Numbered from the stretch's first letter, positions 36,290 to 46,195 are shown. The stretch is 64,000 bases of DNA from Pedosphaera sp. (GCA_028293325.1 JAQGPA010000054.1:27391-91390); one strand, 5' to 3'. Program-made: numbers and translations. Notes: generated by a model from the sequence alone, not told the origin.

Positions 36290-38613
36290 GCCGGGTTCGG
36301 CAATGTCTTTTTCCCGCGCGCATAGCCCAGCGCGCAACCCAGCAGACAGAGGATGGAAATGGCCGCCCCGCACCAAAAAGCGCGGTCCTCATAAACCAGC
36401 TTCACTTGATGCCGTCCGGCCGGAACTTCCAGGGCTTGGAACGCATGGTTGGCCCGCCAAAGCCGGACCGGCTTGCCATCCACATACGCGCGCCAGGGAT
36501 GATAGAAAGCTTGCGCGATGGATACCAGCGCCGGAGCCGCGGCTTCCACTTCAAATTCGAGATGCTGCGCGGCGGCCGGACCGGGAAAAACTTTTGCGCG
36601 CACCTGATTGGTCACCGTGGTCTCCAGCCGGGCAGTTGTGGGCAGGTAAATGATTTGTTGCGGATCGAATTCCGCTCCCAGCAGCGCGGCTACGTCATTC
36701 GTGCCGTCCGCAAACACCGGTTTTTGTCCTGCGGTGACCAGCGGCAGGGCGGACGCGCGATTGGTCCAATCCAATCCCTGCGCGGCCGAAACGATGGGCG
36801 CGCTGATGTAGCCGATGCCGAGAAAATCCTTCATTCCCTTCGCGTCCGCGCCATGCTCATCAGCAATCGAGAGACGGTTCAGTATCATTTGGGCCTCTCT
36901 GATATAGAGCGAAAAGAAACCGTCGGTTTTAGGAATGTCGTCCAGGAGATTGCAATTATCGTAGAGCGCCAACCGATGGCACAGGCAATCCGCGTCCGGC
37001 GCGGTGAGATAAACGTAGCTCGCTTTGAGGATGGCCGCCTGGGTGGGCATGGCGCGCACCTCACCCATGCGCGGGCTGGGATCGAGCTTCATTGTGGCGC
37101 GCACCAATCCCGGTTCATACACCGACCCGCGGACGGTGGGATTCACCCTCGGCGCGTGCGTATAGACATCGAGCCCGAGCAGGCAGAGCAAGGCGAAGCC
37201 CGGCAGCCATTGCCAGCGCAAGTGAGCGGCGCGACCTGGCAGGTAAAAAATTCCCGCCAGCAACAGCAGCACCACCGCCCGGCCCAGGGCATTGTGCCAG
37301 GTCATCGGCCAATTCTCCCACGCGAGCGGATATTTCCGGGCCAGCAGCAGCACGACCACGATCAAGCCGAGTAAAATCGAAACCACAAGGTTGAGGCTTC
37401 TCCGGACAGTTGCCGAATTGCCGGCGGCGGATTGCCACCAACTTGCCCCGTACCCCGCCAACAGCGGCAGCGCGAACACGGCGGGCACGATGAATTTAAT
37501 CGGATACCGCATGAAGCCGAGTTGCGGCAGCAGCGTCTTGACGAGGGTGTAAAGACCGCCTTGCGTGCCCAACGCCATGAGCACACTCAATATGGCAACG
37601 GCAACCAGGAACCAGACGCGCCGATCCCGGATCCGCCATACCGCCAACGCTGCCAGGGCGATGACACCCACGCCGACATAATAGGAAGAGGTCCAATATT
37701 GGTTGAATTGGACGAAGACGCCATGCCCGGCGATATGATAACGATACAAAGGAACGAGAAAATTCGCCAGGCCGGCCAGCGGCATGGCCCAGGCCGAATC
37801 ACTGCTGAATCCTTGATCCCGTTGCGAATGGGCCAGCAAATCGAGAAACGGCAGCAACTGCGCCGCTGCCAGACCGGCGACCAGGCTGCCGACGGCCAGC
37901 GCCCGTCCCACAAAGCGGGCGCGAGAAGTTTCGCTCCGAAATAATTCCATCAGCCAAAGCGCTCCCAGCAAACACCAGGTCAGGAAAATGATTTCCGGCG
38001 CTCCGGTCAGCATCTGCATCGCACCGGCCAATGCCGCGATGGCGATTCGGCGTCCACCCTCCCGCCAGGCCCGATCCATGGCCAGGACGACCCAGGGCAA
38101 CCAGGCAAAGGCGGAAATATTGTTCGGCCACATTAAAAAATGCCAGGTCAGGCCGTTGAAGGCGAAAACCATCCCGGCCACCGAGGCGCCCAGGCAGGTG
38201 CCCGTCCAGCGACGCGCTAGAAAATACATCCCCATCCCACCGAGAAACAGATGCCCCAGACAAAACATGCCCAGCGACCAGGAGAGCGGCAGTAACAGGT
38301 AAAAGAGCGAGAGCGGATAAAGGGTGAGCGTGTTCCATTGCGCGAGAAAGGGCAGGCCGCAGTTATTGAGCGGATTCCACAGCGGTAGTTCTCCGCGCCA
38401 GAAGGATTCGTGATGATACTGCGCCAGGGGATAACCAAAGAGTTCAAAATCCCGGAAAAAGAATGTAGCTTTGCCCAATATCACCTCGGGATAGGCCACA
38501 AAAATCAGGCAGCCCAGCAACGCGGCCATGCGCCACGGCGTGAACCATGCGTCAATGCCCGTCGTGGTCTTGTCGGCCGCCGGCGGCTCCTGCTGCTGAA
38601 GACTTACATTCAT
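36286..38613 (-). CDS. YfhO-like polytopic membrane protein, copy 1
   Basis: This 775-residue protein has about a dozen hydrophobic helices and a soluble C-terminal domain. FRDFELFGYPLAQYHHESFW and GELPLWNPLNNCGLPFLAQW form the conserved extracytoplasmic loop of YfhO-like (GT-C-fold) proteins. The C-terminal SIAQAFYHPWRAYVDGKPVR and ALEVPAGRHQVKLVYE also fit. Known YfhO proteins take part in glycosylating lipoteichoic acid or other surface polymers from lipid-linked sugars; the substrate here is unknown. The gene is a close paralogue of the one at 38658, with 44 bp between them, and the two form a tandem duplicate transcribed together. Confidence 0.84.
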   Translation of the reverse strand: MNVSLQQQEPPAADKTTTGIDAWFTPWRMAALLGCLIFVAYPEVILGKATFFFRDFELFGYPLAQYHHESFWRGELPLWNPLNNCGLPFLAQWNTLTLYPLSLFYLLLPLSWSLGMFCLGHLFLGGMGMYFLARRWTGTCLGASVAGMVFAFNGLTWHFLMWPNNISAFAWLPWVVLAMDRAWREGGRRIAIAALAGAMQMLTGAPEIIFLTWCLLGALWLMELFRSETSRARFVGRALAVGSLVAGLAAAQLLPFLDLLAHSQRDQGFSSDSAWAMPLAGLANFLVPLYRYHIAGHGVFVQFNQYWTSSYYVGVGVIALAALAVWRIRDRRVWFLVAVAILSVLMALGTQGGLYTLVKTLLPQLGFMRYPIKFIVPAVFALPLLAGYGASWWQSAAGNSATVRRSLNLVVSILLGLIVVVLLLARKYPLAWENWPMTWHNALGRAVVLLLLAGIFYLPGRAAHLRWQWLPGFALLCLLGLDVYTHAPRVNPTVRGSVYEPGLVRATMKLDPSPRMGEVRAMPTQAAILKASYVYLTAPDADCLCHRLALYDNCNLLDDIPKTDGFFSLYIREAQMILNRLSIADEHGADAKGMKDFLGIGYISAPIVSAAQGLDWTNRASALPLVTAGQKPVFADGTNDVAALLGAEFDPQQIIYLPTTARLETTVTNQVRAKVFPGPAAAQHLEFEVEAAAPALVSIAQAFYHPWRAYVDGKPVRLWRANHAFQALEVPAGRHQVKLVYEDRAFWCGAAISILCLLGCALGYARGKKTLPNPA

Positions 38614-38657
38614 ATTTAAATTGCCGGAAAATTAACGCCGCTCGCGTCGTGCATTTT

Positions 38658-41033
38658 TCATTTCGCAAATGCCTCCAGCTCCCGGGCTTCGACCAGGGTG
38701 GGTTTCACCGCCGTCGATCGGCCACAAAAGCAGCCGATGACGCACAAGACCAGCGTCGCCAAGGAAATGACGGCGCCGCACTGAAAGACGCGGTCCTCGT
38801 ACACCAGTTTCACTTGATGGCGTCCGGCGGGAACTTCGAAGGCTTGGAATGCATAATTGGCCCGCCACAAACGGACCGGGCGTTCATCCACATAGGCGCG
38901 CCAGGGATGATAAAAAGGTTGTGCCACGGAAATGATCGCGGGGGACGACGCCTCCACTTCCGCGCCGAACTTTTGCGCGGTATATGGCCGGGAAGTTATT
39001 TTTACCTCCGTTCGGCCGGTCACAGAGATGGACGACCGGGCCTCCGGCGGCAGATAAATCGTCCGACGCGGTTCAAAATTGTCCCCCAGCAGATGATCCA
39101 ATGTCGTGTCATCATTCGCAAAGACCGGTGCCTGTCCCGCTGTGATGAGCGGCATGAACGTGTCGCGATAGACCCACTCCAGGGCATTGGTAGGATTGCT
39201 GGTATGGGAGACGCCGATATAATCCTTCAAGGGCGACAGGTCATTGGTGGCGCCATAAAGCCAGGCGGTCAGGGCGTTCGCCTCCCGCAAGTAGAGCGAA
39301 TAAAAGCCGCCCACCTTCGAGGCGTGATCCAGCAGGTTAAAATCAGTGAACAAAGCTAGCCGCCGGCCGTTAAAGTCAGCCGCCGCCTCCTCCACCGTGC
39401 CAAAGAGCATCTTTTTCATCGAGGCAGGCGTCTCCATGGCCCGTGATTCACCGGCCCGGGCTTGCTGCCCTTCCCACTTCAAATATTGCCGAATGGCATC
39501 CGGTTGGAAAACCCAGCGCGCCACGGTGGGACTGAGCGTGGTGGAATGAGTAAAGACGTCGAACCAGAAGAGGAGTATCAGGCAGAGCCGCAGCAGCAGT
39601 TGCAACTTGGTCGTGGTGGTCTGGCGAAACGCCAGCAGGCAACCGAGAATTGCCGCCAGAAAAGCGGCACGGACCAGCGCGCACATCAAGGTGCCCGGCA
39701 CATCGTAACGGTCAACCGGCGCATCGGCCGGCGGGGTGGAATATTTTACGGCGCACCAGGCAATCACTCCGATCAATCCGAACAACGTCACCGCGAGCCA
39801 CACTATTTTCCGGCGTTCGACCCGCCATTTCTCCTGCGGCAATCCCTGGAGCCAGGCCACGGCAGACGCCGCCAGCAGCGGGATCACGAACGTGGCGAGC
39901 ACGACGAATTTGATGGGGAACCGCATGAAACCAATCTGGGGCAGGACGCGCTTTACCCAAGGGTAAACCGCTGTATTGCCGCCCAACGCCATGATGAGAC
40001 TGAAAGCCGCCAGGGCCATGAGCACCCAGGTGCGCGGGTTGCGCACACGCCAGATTGTCAGCAACGCCAGCGCCACGGTCCCCGCGCCCAGGAAATAGGA
40101 GCCAGTCCAATACTGGCCAACCTGACTCGGCGGGCCGCGCAACGACGGTTGCATATGAAACAGCGGCACCAAGTAATTGGCCCAACCGGTGAGCGGCATG
40201 GCCCAACTGGAGCCGCCGAAACTGGTGTCGCGTTGGGAATGGCCAAGCAAATCCAAAAACGGCAGCAGTTGGGCCGCCGCCAAACCGGCCACCAAAATGC
40301 CGGCGATGACCGCTCGCCCCAGCATCCGGACGCGGGGCGTTTCGCCCTGAATCATTTGGGCCAGCCACAACGCTCCCACGGTGCCCCAGGTTAAGATAAT
40401 TACTTCCGGCGCGCCGGCCAGCATTTGCAGCGCGCCTGCCAGCGCGGCCAGGGCGATCCGCCGTGTGCCGCCTTCGCGCCAGGCCCGCTCCATGGCGAGC
40501 ACCACCCAGGGCATCCAACCGAGCGCGGAAATATTGTTTGGCCACATGAGCGAATACCAGGTGAGGCCGTTGAAGGCGAAAATCACCCCGCCAATGGAAG
40601 CCGCCAGCCGATTGCCGGTCCAGCGATACGCCAGAAAATACATCCCCATCCCCGCCAGAAAAAGATGCAACAGGCAAAACACCCCCAACGACCAGGAGAG
40701 CGGAAAGATCAAATAGAACAGGGCGGGCGGGTAGAGCGTCAGCGTGTTCCACTGGGCCAGGAATGGGAGGCCGCAATCGTTGAGTGGATTCCAGAGCGGA
40801 ATTTCCCCGCGCCAGAAGGCTTCCCGATGAAAAGCGGCGAGCGGATAACCAAAGGCCCCGAAGTCCCGAAAATAAAAGGTTTCGAGGCCGAAAATGACAT
40901 TCGGAAAGCAGGCCACGATTAATGCCGCCAAAATGGCGGCAAAACGCAGCGGAGTAAACCAGGCGTCCGCAGTCTGCCAGTCAGTCGCGGCGTTTTCCGG
41001 CCGATCGGGAATCATGCGCGGCCAATTTCTCAT
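38658..41033 (-). CDS. YfhO-like polytopic membrane protein, copy 2
   Basis: This 791-residue protein follows copy 1 in layout along its length: FRDFGAFGYPLAAFHREAFW, LWNPLNDCGLPFLAQWNTLT, SLMWPNNISALGWMPWVVLA and the C-terminal SVAQPFYHPWRAYVDERPVR. It shares the GT-C-like membrane fold and periplasmic C-domain. I use ATG 41033; ATG 41015 is possible, and the open frame running to 41132 enters the divergent promoter region. It is the first gene of the leftward pair. A divergent glycosylation operon starts 98 bp away, so both probably serve one surface-glycan pathway. Confidence 0.84.
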   Translation of the reverse strand: MRNWPRMIPDRPENAATDWQTADAWFTPLRFAAILAALIVACFPNVIFGLETFYFRDFGAFGYPLAAFHREAFWRGEIPLWNPLNDCGLPFLAQWNTLTLYPPALFYLIFPLSWSLGVFCLLHLFLAGMGMYFLAYRWTGNRLAASIGGVIFAFNGLTWYSLMWPNNISALGWMPWVVLAMERAWREGGTRRIALAALAGALQMLAGAPEVIILTWGTVGALWLAQMIQGETPRVRMLGRAVIAGILVAGLAAAQLLPFLDLLGHSQRDTSFGGSSWAMPLTGWANYLVPLFHMQPSLRGPPSQVGQYWTGSYFLGAGTVALALLTIWRVRNPRTWVLMALAAFSLIMALGGNTAVYPWVKRVLPQIGFMRFPIKFVVLATFVIPLLAASAVAWLQGLPQEKWRVERRKIVWLAVTLFGLIGVIAWCAVKYSTPPADAPVDRYDVPGTLMCALVRAAFLAAILGCLLAFRQTTTTKLQLLLRLCLILLFWFDVFTHSTTLSPTVARWVFQPDAIRQYLKWEGQQARAGESRAMETPASMKKMLFGTVEEAAADFNGRRLALFTDFNLLDHASKVGGFYSLYLREANALTAWLYGATNDLSPLKDYIGVSHTSNPTNALEWVYRDTFMPLITAGQAPVFANDDTTLDHLLGDNFEPRRTIYLPPEARSSISVTGRTEVKITSRPYTAQKFGAEVEASSPAIISVAQPFYHPWRAYVDERPVRLWRANYAFQAFEVPAGRHQVKLVYEDRVFQCGAVISLATLVLCVIGCFCGRSTAVKPTLVEARELEAFAK

Positions 41034-41131
41034 ACCTGCCGGCAAACCCAAGCAAAAACTCCATTCTCGGCTGTCGGAGAGATGATTTGACGCTGGCCAA
41101 ATTCGTAATTTTCCATTACCAGCATAGGCCA
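41034..41131. promoter_or_regulatory. Divergent promoter region of the glycosylation island
   Basis: These 98 bp separate the leftward YfhO pair from the rightward methyltransferase-GT2 operon and must hold both promoters. The right half (41095-41125) is AT-rich. No specific -35/-10 pair or operator was convincing. Confidence 0.4.
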
Positions 41132-42526
41132 ATGATTGACCGTCGCGCCTTTTACGATCAGCGGGCTCCTGCCCGCGAGCGGGAAACCAGCCGCTATTAC
41201 CAGAAATTTCTCCGCCGCTATTTTGCCTTTCTGGTGCCGCCCGAGCTGCGCGTGCTGGAAGTCGGTTGCGGCGTGGGCGACCTGCTGGCTTCGCTGAATC
41301 CGAAGCGCGGCGTGGGCGTGGACTTCAGCCCGGAAATGATCAAGCTCGCCCGGACCCGCCATCCGAAGCTGGAATTTCAAACCGCCGATGCGTTGGATTT
41401 TTCCGTGAACGAGAAGTTCGATTACATCCTGCTCTCGGATTTGGTCAATGATCTGCCCGATGTCCAGGCGGTGTTGGAAAAGTTGCACACCGTCTCCCAT
41501 TCTGGCACGCGGCTGGTGCTCAACTTTTTCAACAATCTTTGGCGTCCCATCCTCGGTGCTTCCGAAGTCATGGGCGCGAAATCCCCCACCCAGCTGCAAA
41601 ACTGGCTTTCCCTGGAGGACATGAACAACCTGCTGCACCTGGCGGGCTGGGAAGTCATCAAGACCGACACCCGCCTGATCTGGCCGGTCGGCACGCCGCT
41701 GGTGGCTCCGTTGCTGAACCGCTGGGCTGCGCCGTTTGTGCCCCACTTTTCCCTGACCATTGCCATTGTCGCCCGGCCCAAGCCGCAACCGGCCGCCCGG
41801 CCGCATTTCCGCTGTTCCGTGGTCATTCCCGCGCGCAATGAAGCAGGGAACATTGAAGCCGCCGTGCAGCGCACGCCGGAAATGGGGCTCGGCACGGAGA
41901 TTATTTTCATCGAAGGCCACTCCAAGGACAATACCTGGGATGAAATTCATCGCGTGGCCGCCAAGTATCCCAACCGGCAAATCAAAATTCTCAAGCAGCA
42001 AACCAAGGGCAAAGGCGGCGCGGTCCGGGAAGCCTTCGCCGCGGCCACGGGGGACTTGCTGTTCATCCTCGATGCTGATCTTACGATGCCGCCGGAGGAA
42101 TTGCCCAAGTTTTACGAAGCCGCCCGTTCCGGCACCGCCGACTTCGTCAACGGCGTGCGCCTCATCTATCCGATGGAGGATCAGGCGATGCAATTCCTGA
42201 ACATGATCGCGAACAAAGCCTTTGGCCTGACCTTTAGCTGGCTGCTCGGCCAGAATATCAAGGACACGCTCTGCGGCACCAAGGTGCTCTTCCGTGAGGA
42301 TTACGAAACGCTCACGCGCAATCGCGGTTACTTCGGCGACTTTGATCCGTTCGGCGACTTCGACCTCATCTTCGGTGCGGCCAAGTTGAATATGCGCATG
42401 GTCGATTTGCCGATTCGGTATCGCGCCCGCACCTACGGGGAAACGAACATCCACCGCTGGAGCCACGGCTGGCTGCTGTTGCGCATGGTGCTGTTCGCGG
42501 CGCGGCGCATGAAATTCTTGAAATGA
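41132..42526 (+). CDS. Fused methyltransferase - family 2 glycosyltransferase
   Basis: This 464-residue protein contains two enzymes. Residues 1-215 are a class I methyltransferase (RVLEVGCGVGDLLASLNPKR, GVDFSPEMIKLARTRHP, DYILLSDLVNDLPDVQ). Residues 228-464 are a GT2 glycosyltransferase (CSVVIPARNEAGNIEAAV, IEGHSKDNTWDEI, KGKGGAVREAFAAATGDLLF, ILDADLTMPPEEL). The second part resembles dolichol-phosphate-sugar synthase-like enzymes that charge polyprenyl phosphate. ATG 41132 is preferred over 41087, which lies in the promoter region. No frameshift is seen at the junction. Its stop overlaps the next gene (ATGA). A fused MT-GT2 suggests both act on the same glycan or lipid carrier. Confidence 0.88.
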   Translation: MIDRRAFYDQRAPARERETSRYYQKFLRRYFAFLVPPELRVLEVGCGVGDLLASLNPKRGVGVDFSPEMIKLARTRHPKLEFQTADALDFSVNEKFDYILLSDLVNDLPDVQAVLEKLHTVSHSGTRLVLNFFNNLWRPILGASEVMGAKSPTQLQNWLSLEDMNNLLHLAGWEVIKTDTRLIWPVGTPLVAPLLNRWAAPFVPHFSLTIAIVARPKPQPAARPHFRCSVVIPARNEAGNIEAAVQRTPEMGLGTEIIFIEGHSKDNTWDEIHRVAAKYPNRQIKILKQQTKGKGGAVREAFAAATGDLLFILDADLTMPPEELPKFYEAARSGTADFVNGVRLIYPMEDQAMQFLNMIANKAFGLTFSWLLGQNIKDTLCGTKVLFREDYETLTRNRGYFGDFDPFGDFDLIFGAAKLNMRMVDLPIRYRARTYGETNIHRWSHGWLLLRMVLFAARRMKFLK

Positions 42527-43263
42527 CCCCGCTGGACCAACATCAGCTCGAAATCCAAAAAAATCTGCGCGCGTGGGACGGCAAACCTTTGCTGCGGCAA
42601 ATCTACACATCCTTTTACCAGCGCATTCTTGCGCTGATTGATGCGAAGATTCCGGGGCGGATTGTGGAGATCGGTTCGGGCATCGGCAATCTCAAGGCCC
42701 ATTTGCCCGGAGCCATCAGCACCGATTTATTTCCCAATCCATGGCTCGATTTGGTTTGTGACGGTTATGATCTGCCGTTTCGGGATGGCAGCCTGTCGCA
42801 CCTGGTACTCTTTGACGTTTTCCATCATCTCCATGCGCCGAATGCCTTTCTCCAGGAAGCGCAACGGGTGCTGGTTCGGGGTGGAAGGCTGATTTTGTTC
42901 GAGCCTTACATGAGTTGGAGCAGCTATCCGGTTTACGGTTTGCTGCATCACGAACCGGTGGGCTGGCGGACGCCGATTAATTTTGCCAGCACCTCGCCGC
43001 GCCCGCGCGATTACTACGCTAACCAGGGCAATGCCACGCGACTCTTCTTCTGCCGGGAAATTCCTGATTGGCCGTCGGGCTGGAATATTTTTCACGCCCA
43101 AGCGTTCAGCAGTTTCAGCTATCTCCTTTCGGGCGGCTACAGCAAGCCGTCGTTCTATCCGGAAAAACGCCTCGGCACATTGCAACGTTGGGATGAAATG
43201 CTTTCCCGCTGGCCACGCCTGTTTGGCGGGCGCTGCCTCGTCGGATTGGAACGGCAGAAGTAA
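42523..43263 (+). CDS. Class I SAM-dependent methyltransferase in glycosylation island
   Basis: This is a 246-residue methyltransferase. The SAM motif I is RIVEIGSGIGNLKAHLPG (about 45-62), followed by CDGYDLPFRDGSLSHLVLFD and VFHHLHAPNAFLQEAQRVLV, which place it in the Methyltransf_11 group. Downstream aromatic stretches (YMSWSSYPVYGLLHHEPVGW) may shape the acceptor site. The start overlaps the fused MT-GT2 gene by 4 bp, so expression is coupled. The product presumably modifies a sugar or lipid in the same pathway. Confidence 0.86.
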   Translation: MTPLDQHQLEIQKNLRAWDGKPLLRQIYTSFYQRILALIDAKIPGRIVEIGSGIGNLKAHLPGAISTDLFPNPWLDLVCDGYDLPFRDGSLSHLVLFDVFHHLHAPNAFLQEAQRVLVRGGRLILFEPYMSWSSYPVYGLLHHEPVGWRTPINFASTSPRPRDYYANQGNATRLFFCREIPDWPSGWNIFHAQAFSSFSYLLSGGYSKPSFYPEKRLGTLQRWDEMLSRWPRLFGGRCLVGLERQK

Positions 43264-43538
43264 GCGGCGCGAGCGGCACAGTTTAAAATTGGTTGGCCAT
43301 GTTTGGAAACCAAAGGTGGACGCCGCGGACATGGGGTCAGGATTCCCATCGACAAGTTAAAAACCCGCGCCTAATCTCGCAGGCGTTGACCGGTCGATAA
43401 TGGAATATATCACGACATTTTGTCTTGAGGGGTGGCCGGATAAGCCGTGACCGGCAACGAGATGAAAGCAATGCGAACACCCAGAACCAATCATTTAATG
43501 GTTTTGAAAAAAGAAAAATGCGGGTCGGGAGGCCGGTC
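43264..43538. other. Intergenic stretch upstream of the large membrane protein
   Basis: These 275 bp hold no certain gene. The downstream frame stays open back to 43425, so a longer N-terminus is possible, but that part is polar and unlike the hydrophobic protein that follows. A gggagg sits a few bases before ATG 43539. Part of the stretch probably holds a secondary promoter. Confidence 0.45.
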
Positions 43539-45554
43539 ATGGAACTGACGCGTTTCCCCGGGTTGTTGGTCTGTTTATTTTTATTATCCGCTTTTGGTTG
43601 GAGTCGCCTGGGCCGGTTCTTTTGTGATCGCCGCCTGTTTCGTTTTCACATTCTGTCGGTGATTTTTGGCCTGGCGTTGCTGAATGTGGCGGGTGGCGTG
43701 CTCAATTTCCTGGGGTTGGCCCGGCCAATGATGTTTCTGGCGCTGATGCTTGGCGGCGCGCTCCTGGCTGTCTTCGAACTGCTCAAAACCAAGCCCTGGC
43801 GCAATTACCGCTTCCGCCCGGCGCAGATTCCGGTCTGGGTGGCGGCAGGCTGCGCCGCGACGGCGTGCTTTCTGCTCGTGCCAACGAAGGTTTTCAACAT
43901 TGGCGACGACTTTCAAACGTATGTGGTGCGCGCCATGCGGATGACCCAAACCGGAACATTGGGCGGCAACGTTTTTGATTCCCTCGGGCTGGATAGTCTT
44001 GGCAGCCAGTCGTTTTTTCACGGCTTCTTTCTCGCGGGAAATGACATCACCCTGCTCAACGGTTTCGACGCGGTGGCCTGCTTTGCGATTTGCCTGCTGT
44101 TGGCGGCGGAATTATCGGTGCGTTGGCGGCTGTCCTGGGTTGCTGGCACCCTGGCCGTGCTCTGTGTGGTCTTCATTAATCCGCAATGTGTTAATATTTC
44201 GCCGCTCTATTCCGGCGCCGTCGCCATCATGGCCGTGGTGATTTGCGGCCTGCTTTCAGCGCGCGGCTTGACGGCTCCACCCACCCGGAATCAATGGCGG
44301 GCGGATCTAAGTTTGGCCTTGATTGTTGCCTGGCTGCTGACACTGAAGGTCACGCTCGCGATGTTCGGGGTGCTCTTTGTCAGCCTGCTCTATCTGTTCC
44401 TGCTGGCCACAGGACATTCCCGCCGGGAAACATTGAAATCGCTGTTCCGGGTCGGCGGCGTCGCGGGATTGTTGGTCCTGCCCTGGATATTTTTGTTCCT
44501 GCCGGCCTTGCTAAAAGCGCGGGGGTTGGGCCTGGGACTCCAGTCAAACGCGGCGCTGGCCACGAAATATCCTTCGCTCTCGGCCCATAACATCGCCGGC
44601 CTTTTTTCGACTTTCCCTTCGTTTTATGGAAACAGTCCCAGCGCCTTTCTCGCGCTGGCGGCGGCTTGCCTGATCATGGGCGGCGTGGGTTTGGCCGTGT
44701 GGTTGAAGTCAGGGAAGAAGAAAGTCCCGGCTGCCGGGGCCACCGTGGCTGCCGCCGGATTGGTGGTGCCGGTGGCCGTGCTGGCGAACGGTCATTTGTT
44801 TCCCATGGATACGGCGATTCGTTACGCGTGCCCGGTGTTGATTGGCGCATTTGTCGCAATCGCGCTTTGCTCCCTGCGCCTGGCCAAAGCCTATGGCGCG
44901 GGCCGCGCCAAATCCGCCGGCCTGCTGGTCTCCGGTTTTATGCTGGGCGCGCTGCTTTTGTTCAGCGGAACTTTTTGGACGCGCGCTCAATCGGTTGCCG
45001 CCAATCGCACACTGCTGGCGTTTCCCACGGATCCAACCTATCAAAAATACAGCCGGGCGATGGTTTCGCCATTTGAAGCGGAGTACGCCGGTTCGATTCA
45101 AACCAATACGCCAGCCGGGGCGACTATCCTGGTTTGGACCGTGGCCCAATTTCAACTGGACTTCTCGCGCAACCAGCTGCTCTCGGTATCAGAATCGGGC
45201 ATCATCAATCCCGCATTACGCTTTCCGGCAGGCGCCGACCTGAAGTCCTTTGGCAATTATCTGCGCGCTAACGGGGTCCGCTATGTGCTGATCGAGACGA
45301 ATGGTTATGGCGTCACCAAGCTGGACCGGCTGCAACGCATGACGGAAAGCCAGTATGCGGTATATCAGAAATTAGGGGCTTTTGGCGCCTACCTGCGGCA
45401 GACGCTGTTGACCCTGGCGCAGCAAAATCCGGTCCTGTTTGCGGATGAGCAAATGTTGCTCTTTGAATTAAAAGATTCGCCGGCGCCGGACCAGTCGCAA
45501 CCCGCCCTCCCCAACCCAACGACAAATTCTCCCGACGGTGGAAAAATTCATTGA
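43539..45554 (+). CDS. Large polytopic membrane protein, likely GT-C type
   Basis: This 671-residue protein has about 12 hydrophobic helices and a C-terminal soluble domain (about 510-650; ILVWTVAQFQLDFSRNQLLS, LKSFGNYLRANGVRYVLIET). The pattern resembles GT-C membrane glycosyltransferases that use lipid-linked sugars, but I cannot name a family. FNIGDDFQTYVVRAM near residue 120 could be the acidic first-loop motif of such enzymes. ATG 43539 has a gggagg ribosome-binding site; ATG 43518 is an alternative. The last 17 bp overlap the next methyltransferase gene. Confidence 0.7.
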   Translation: MELTRFPGLLVCLFLLSAFGWSRLGRFFCDRRLFRFHILSVIFGLALLNVAGGVLNFLGLARPMMFLALMLGGALLAVFELLKTKPWRNYRFRPAQIPVWVAAGCAATACFLLVPTKVFNIGDDFQTYVVRAMRMTQTGTLGGNVFDSLGLDSLGSQSFFHGFFLAGNDITLLNGFDAVACFAICLLLAAELSVRWRLSWVAGTLAVLCVVFINPQCVNISPLYSGAVAIMAVVICGLLSARGLTAPPTRNQWRADLSLALIVAWLLTLKVTLAMFGVLFVSLLYLFLLATGHSRRETLKSLFRVGGVAGLLVLPWIFLFLPALLKARGLGLGLQSNAALATKYPSLSAHNIAGLFSTFPSFYGNSPSAFLALAAACLIMGGVGLAVWLKSGKKKVPAAGATVAAAGLVVPVAVLANGHLFPMDTAIRYACPVLIGAFVAIALCSLRLAKAYGAGRAKSAGLLVSGFMLGALLLFSGTFWTRAQSVAANRTLLAFPTDPTYQKYSRAMVSPFEAEYAGSIQTNTPAGATILVWTVAQFQLDFSRNQLLSVSESGIINPALRFPAGADLKSFGNYLRANGVRYVLIETNGYGVTKLDRLQRMTESQYAVYQKLGAFGAYLRQTLLTLAQQNPVLFADEQMLLFELKDSPAPDQSQPALPNPTTNSPDGGKIH

Positions 45555-46194
45555 AATTCCCAAGGATTACCTGGTTGAAATTGCTGAGAACAGCGATCGC
45601 ATCCCGCGGCTTTATTACGCCGGCAATTACCTGCTGCGCCGGATGTTTTGGCGGCGGCTCTACTGTTTGCATTCGTTGATGAACCACCAGCTGGCCAGCC
45701 ATGATTCCTGTCTGGACTTTGGCGGCGGCTCCGGCGTTTTCCTGCCCACACTCTCCCGTGAGTTCAAGCAGGTCACGTTGGTGGATCTGGAGGCGCGTCA
45801 GGCGGGGCTGGTCAAAACGCGGTATGGCTTGAAGAACGTGGAGATCATCCAGGGGGATGCCGCCGAAATCAAGTTTAACAACCGGCGCTTCGATGCGGTC
45901 CTGGCCGCGGATGTGCTGGAACATTTTCAGAACCTGAGCCTGCCCACCCGGCTCTTCCACGAGTGGCTCAAGCCGGAAGGCATCCTGTTTACCTCGCTGC
46001 CTACGGAGAATTGGGTTTATGTTTTTTTGCGCAAGGTTTTTGGCGTGGAAAAGCCGTGGGATCACTATCATACTGGCGCGGAAGTTGAGTCGTGGATCAA
46101 ACAGAACGGCTTTCGCAAGATCAAGACGGTTTGTGTGCCCTTGCATTTGCCGATTGCGCCTTTGTTCCTGATCACGGCCTGGCAACGGAAATAG
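45538..46194 (+). CDS. Class I SAM-dependent methyltransferase in glycosylation island, second
   Basis: This is a 218-residue methyltransferase. SAM motif I is CLDFGGGSGVFLPTLS (about 58-73), then LVDLEARQAGLVKTRYGLKN, GDAAEIKFNNRRFDAVLAAD and VLEHFQNLSLPTRLFHEWLK. The start is GTG 45538, inside the 3' end of the preceding membrane protein gene. It is followed by the GT2 gene with a one-base gap. The late basic and aromatic segment (FLRKVFGVEKPWDHYHTGAE) resembles methyltransferases acting on polyprenyl or ubiquinone-type substrates, but that is only a resemblance. Confidence 0.84.
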   Translation: MEKFIEIPKDYLVEIAENSDRIPRLYYAGNYLLRRMFWRRLYCLHSLMNHQLASHDSCLDFGGGSGVFLPTLSREFKQVTLVDLEARQAGLVKTRYGLKNVEIIQGDAAEIKFNNRRFDAVLAADVLEHFQNLSLPTRLFHEWLKPEGILFTSLPTENWVYVFLRKVFGVEKPWDHYHTGAEVESWIKQNGFRKIKTVCVPLHLPIAPLFLITAWQRK

Positions 46195-46195
46195 T

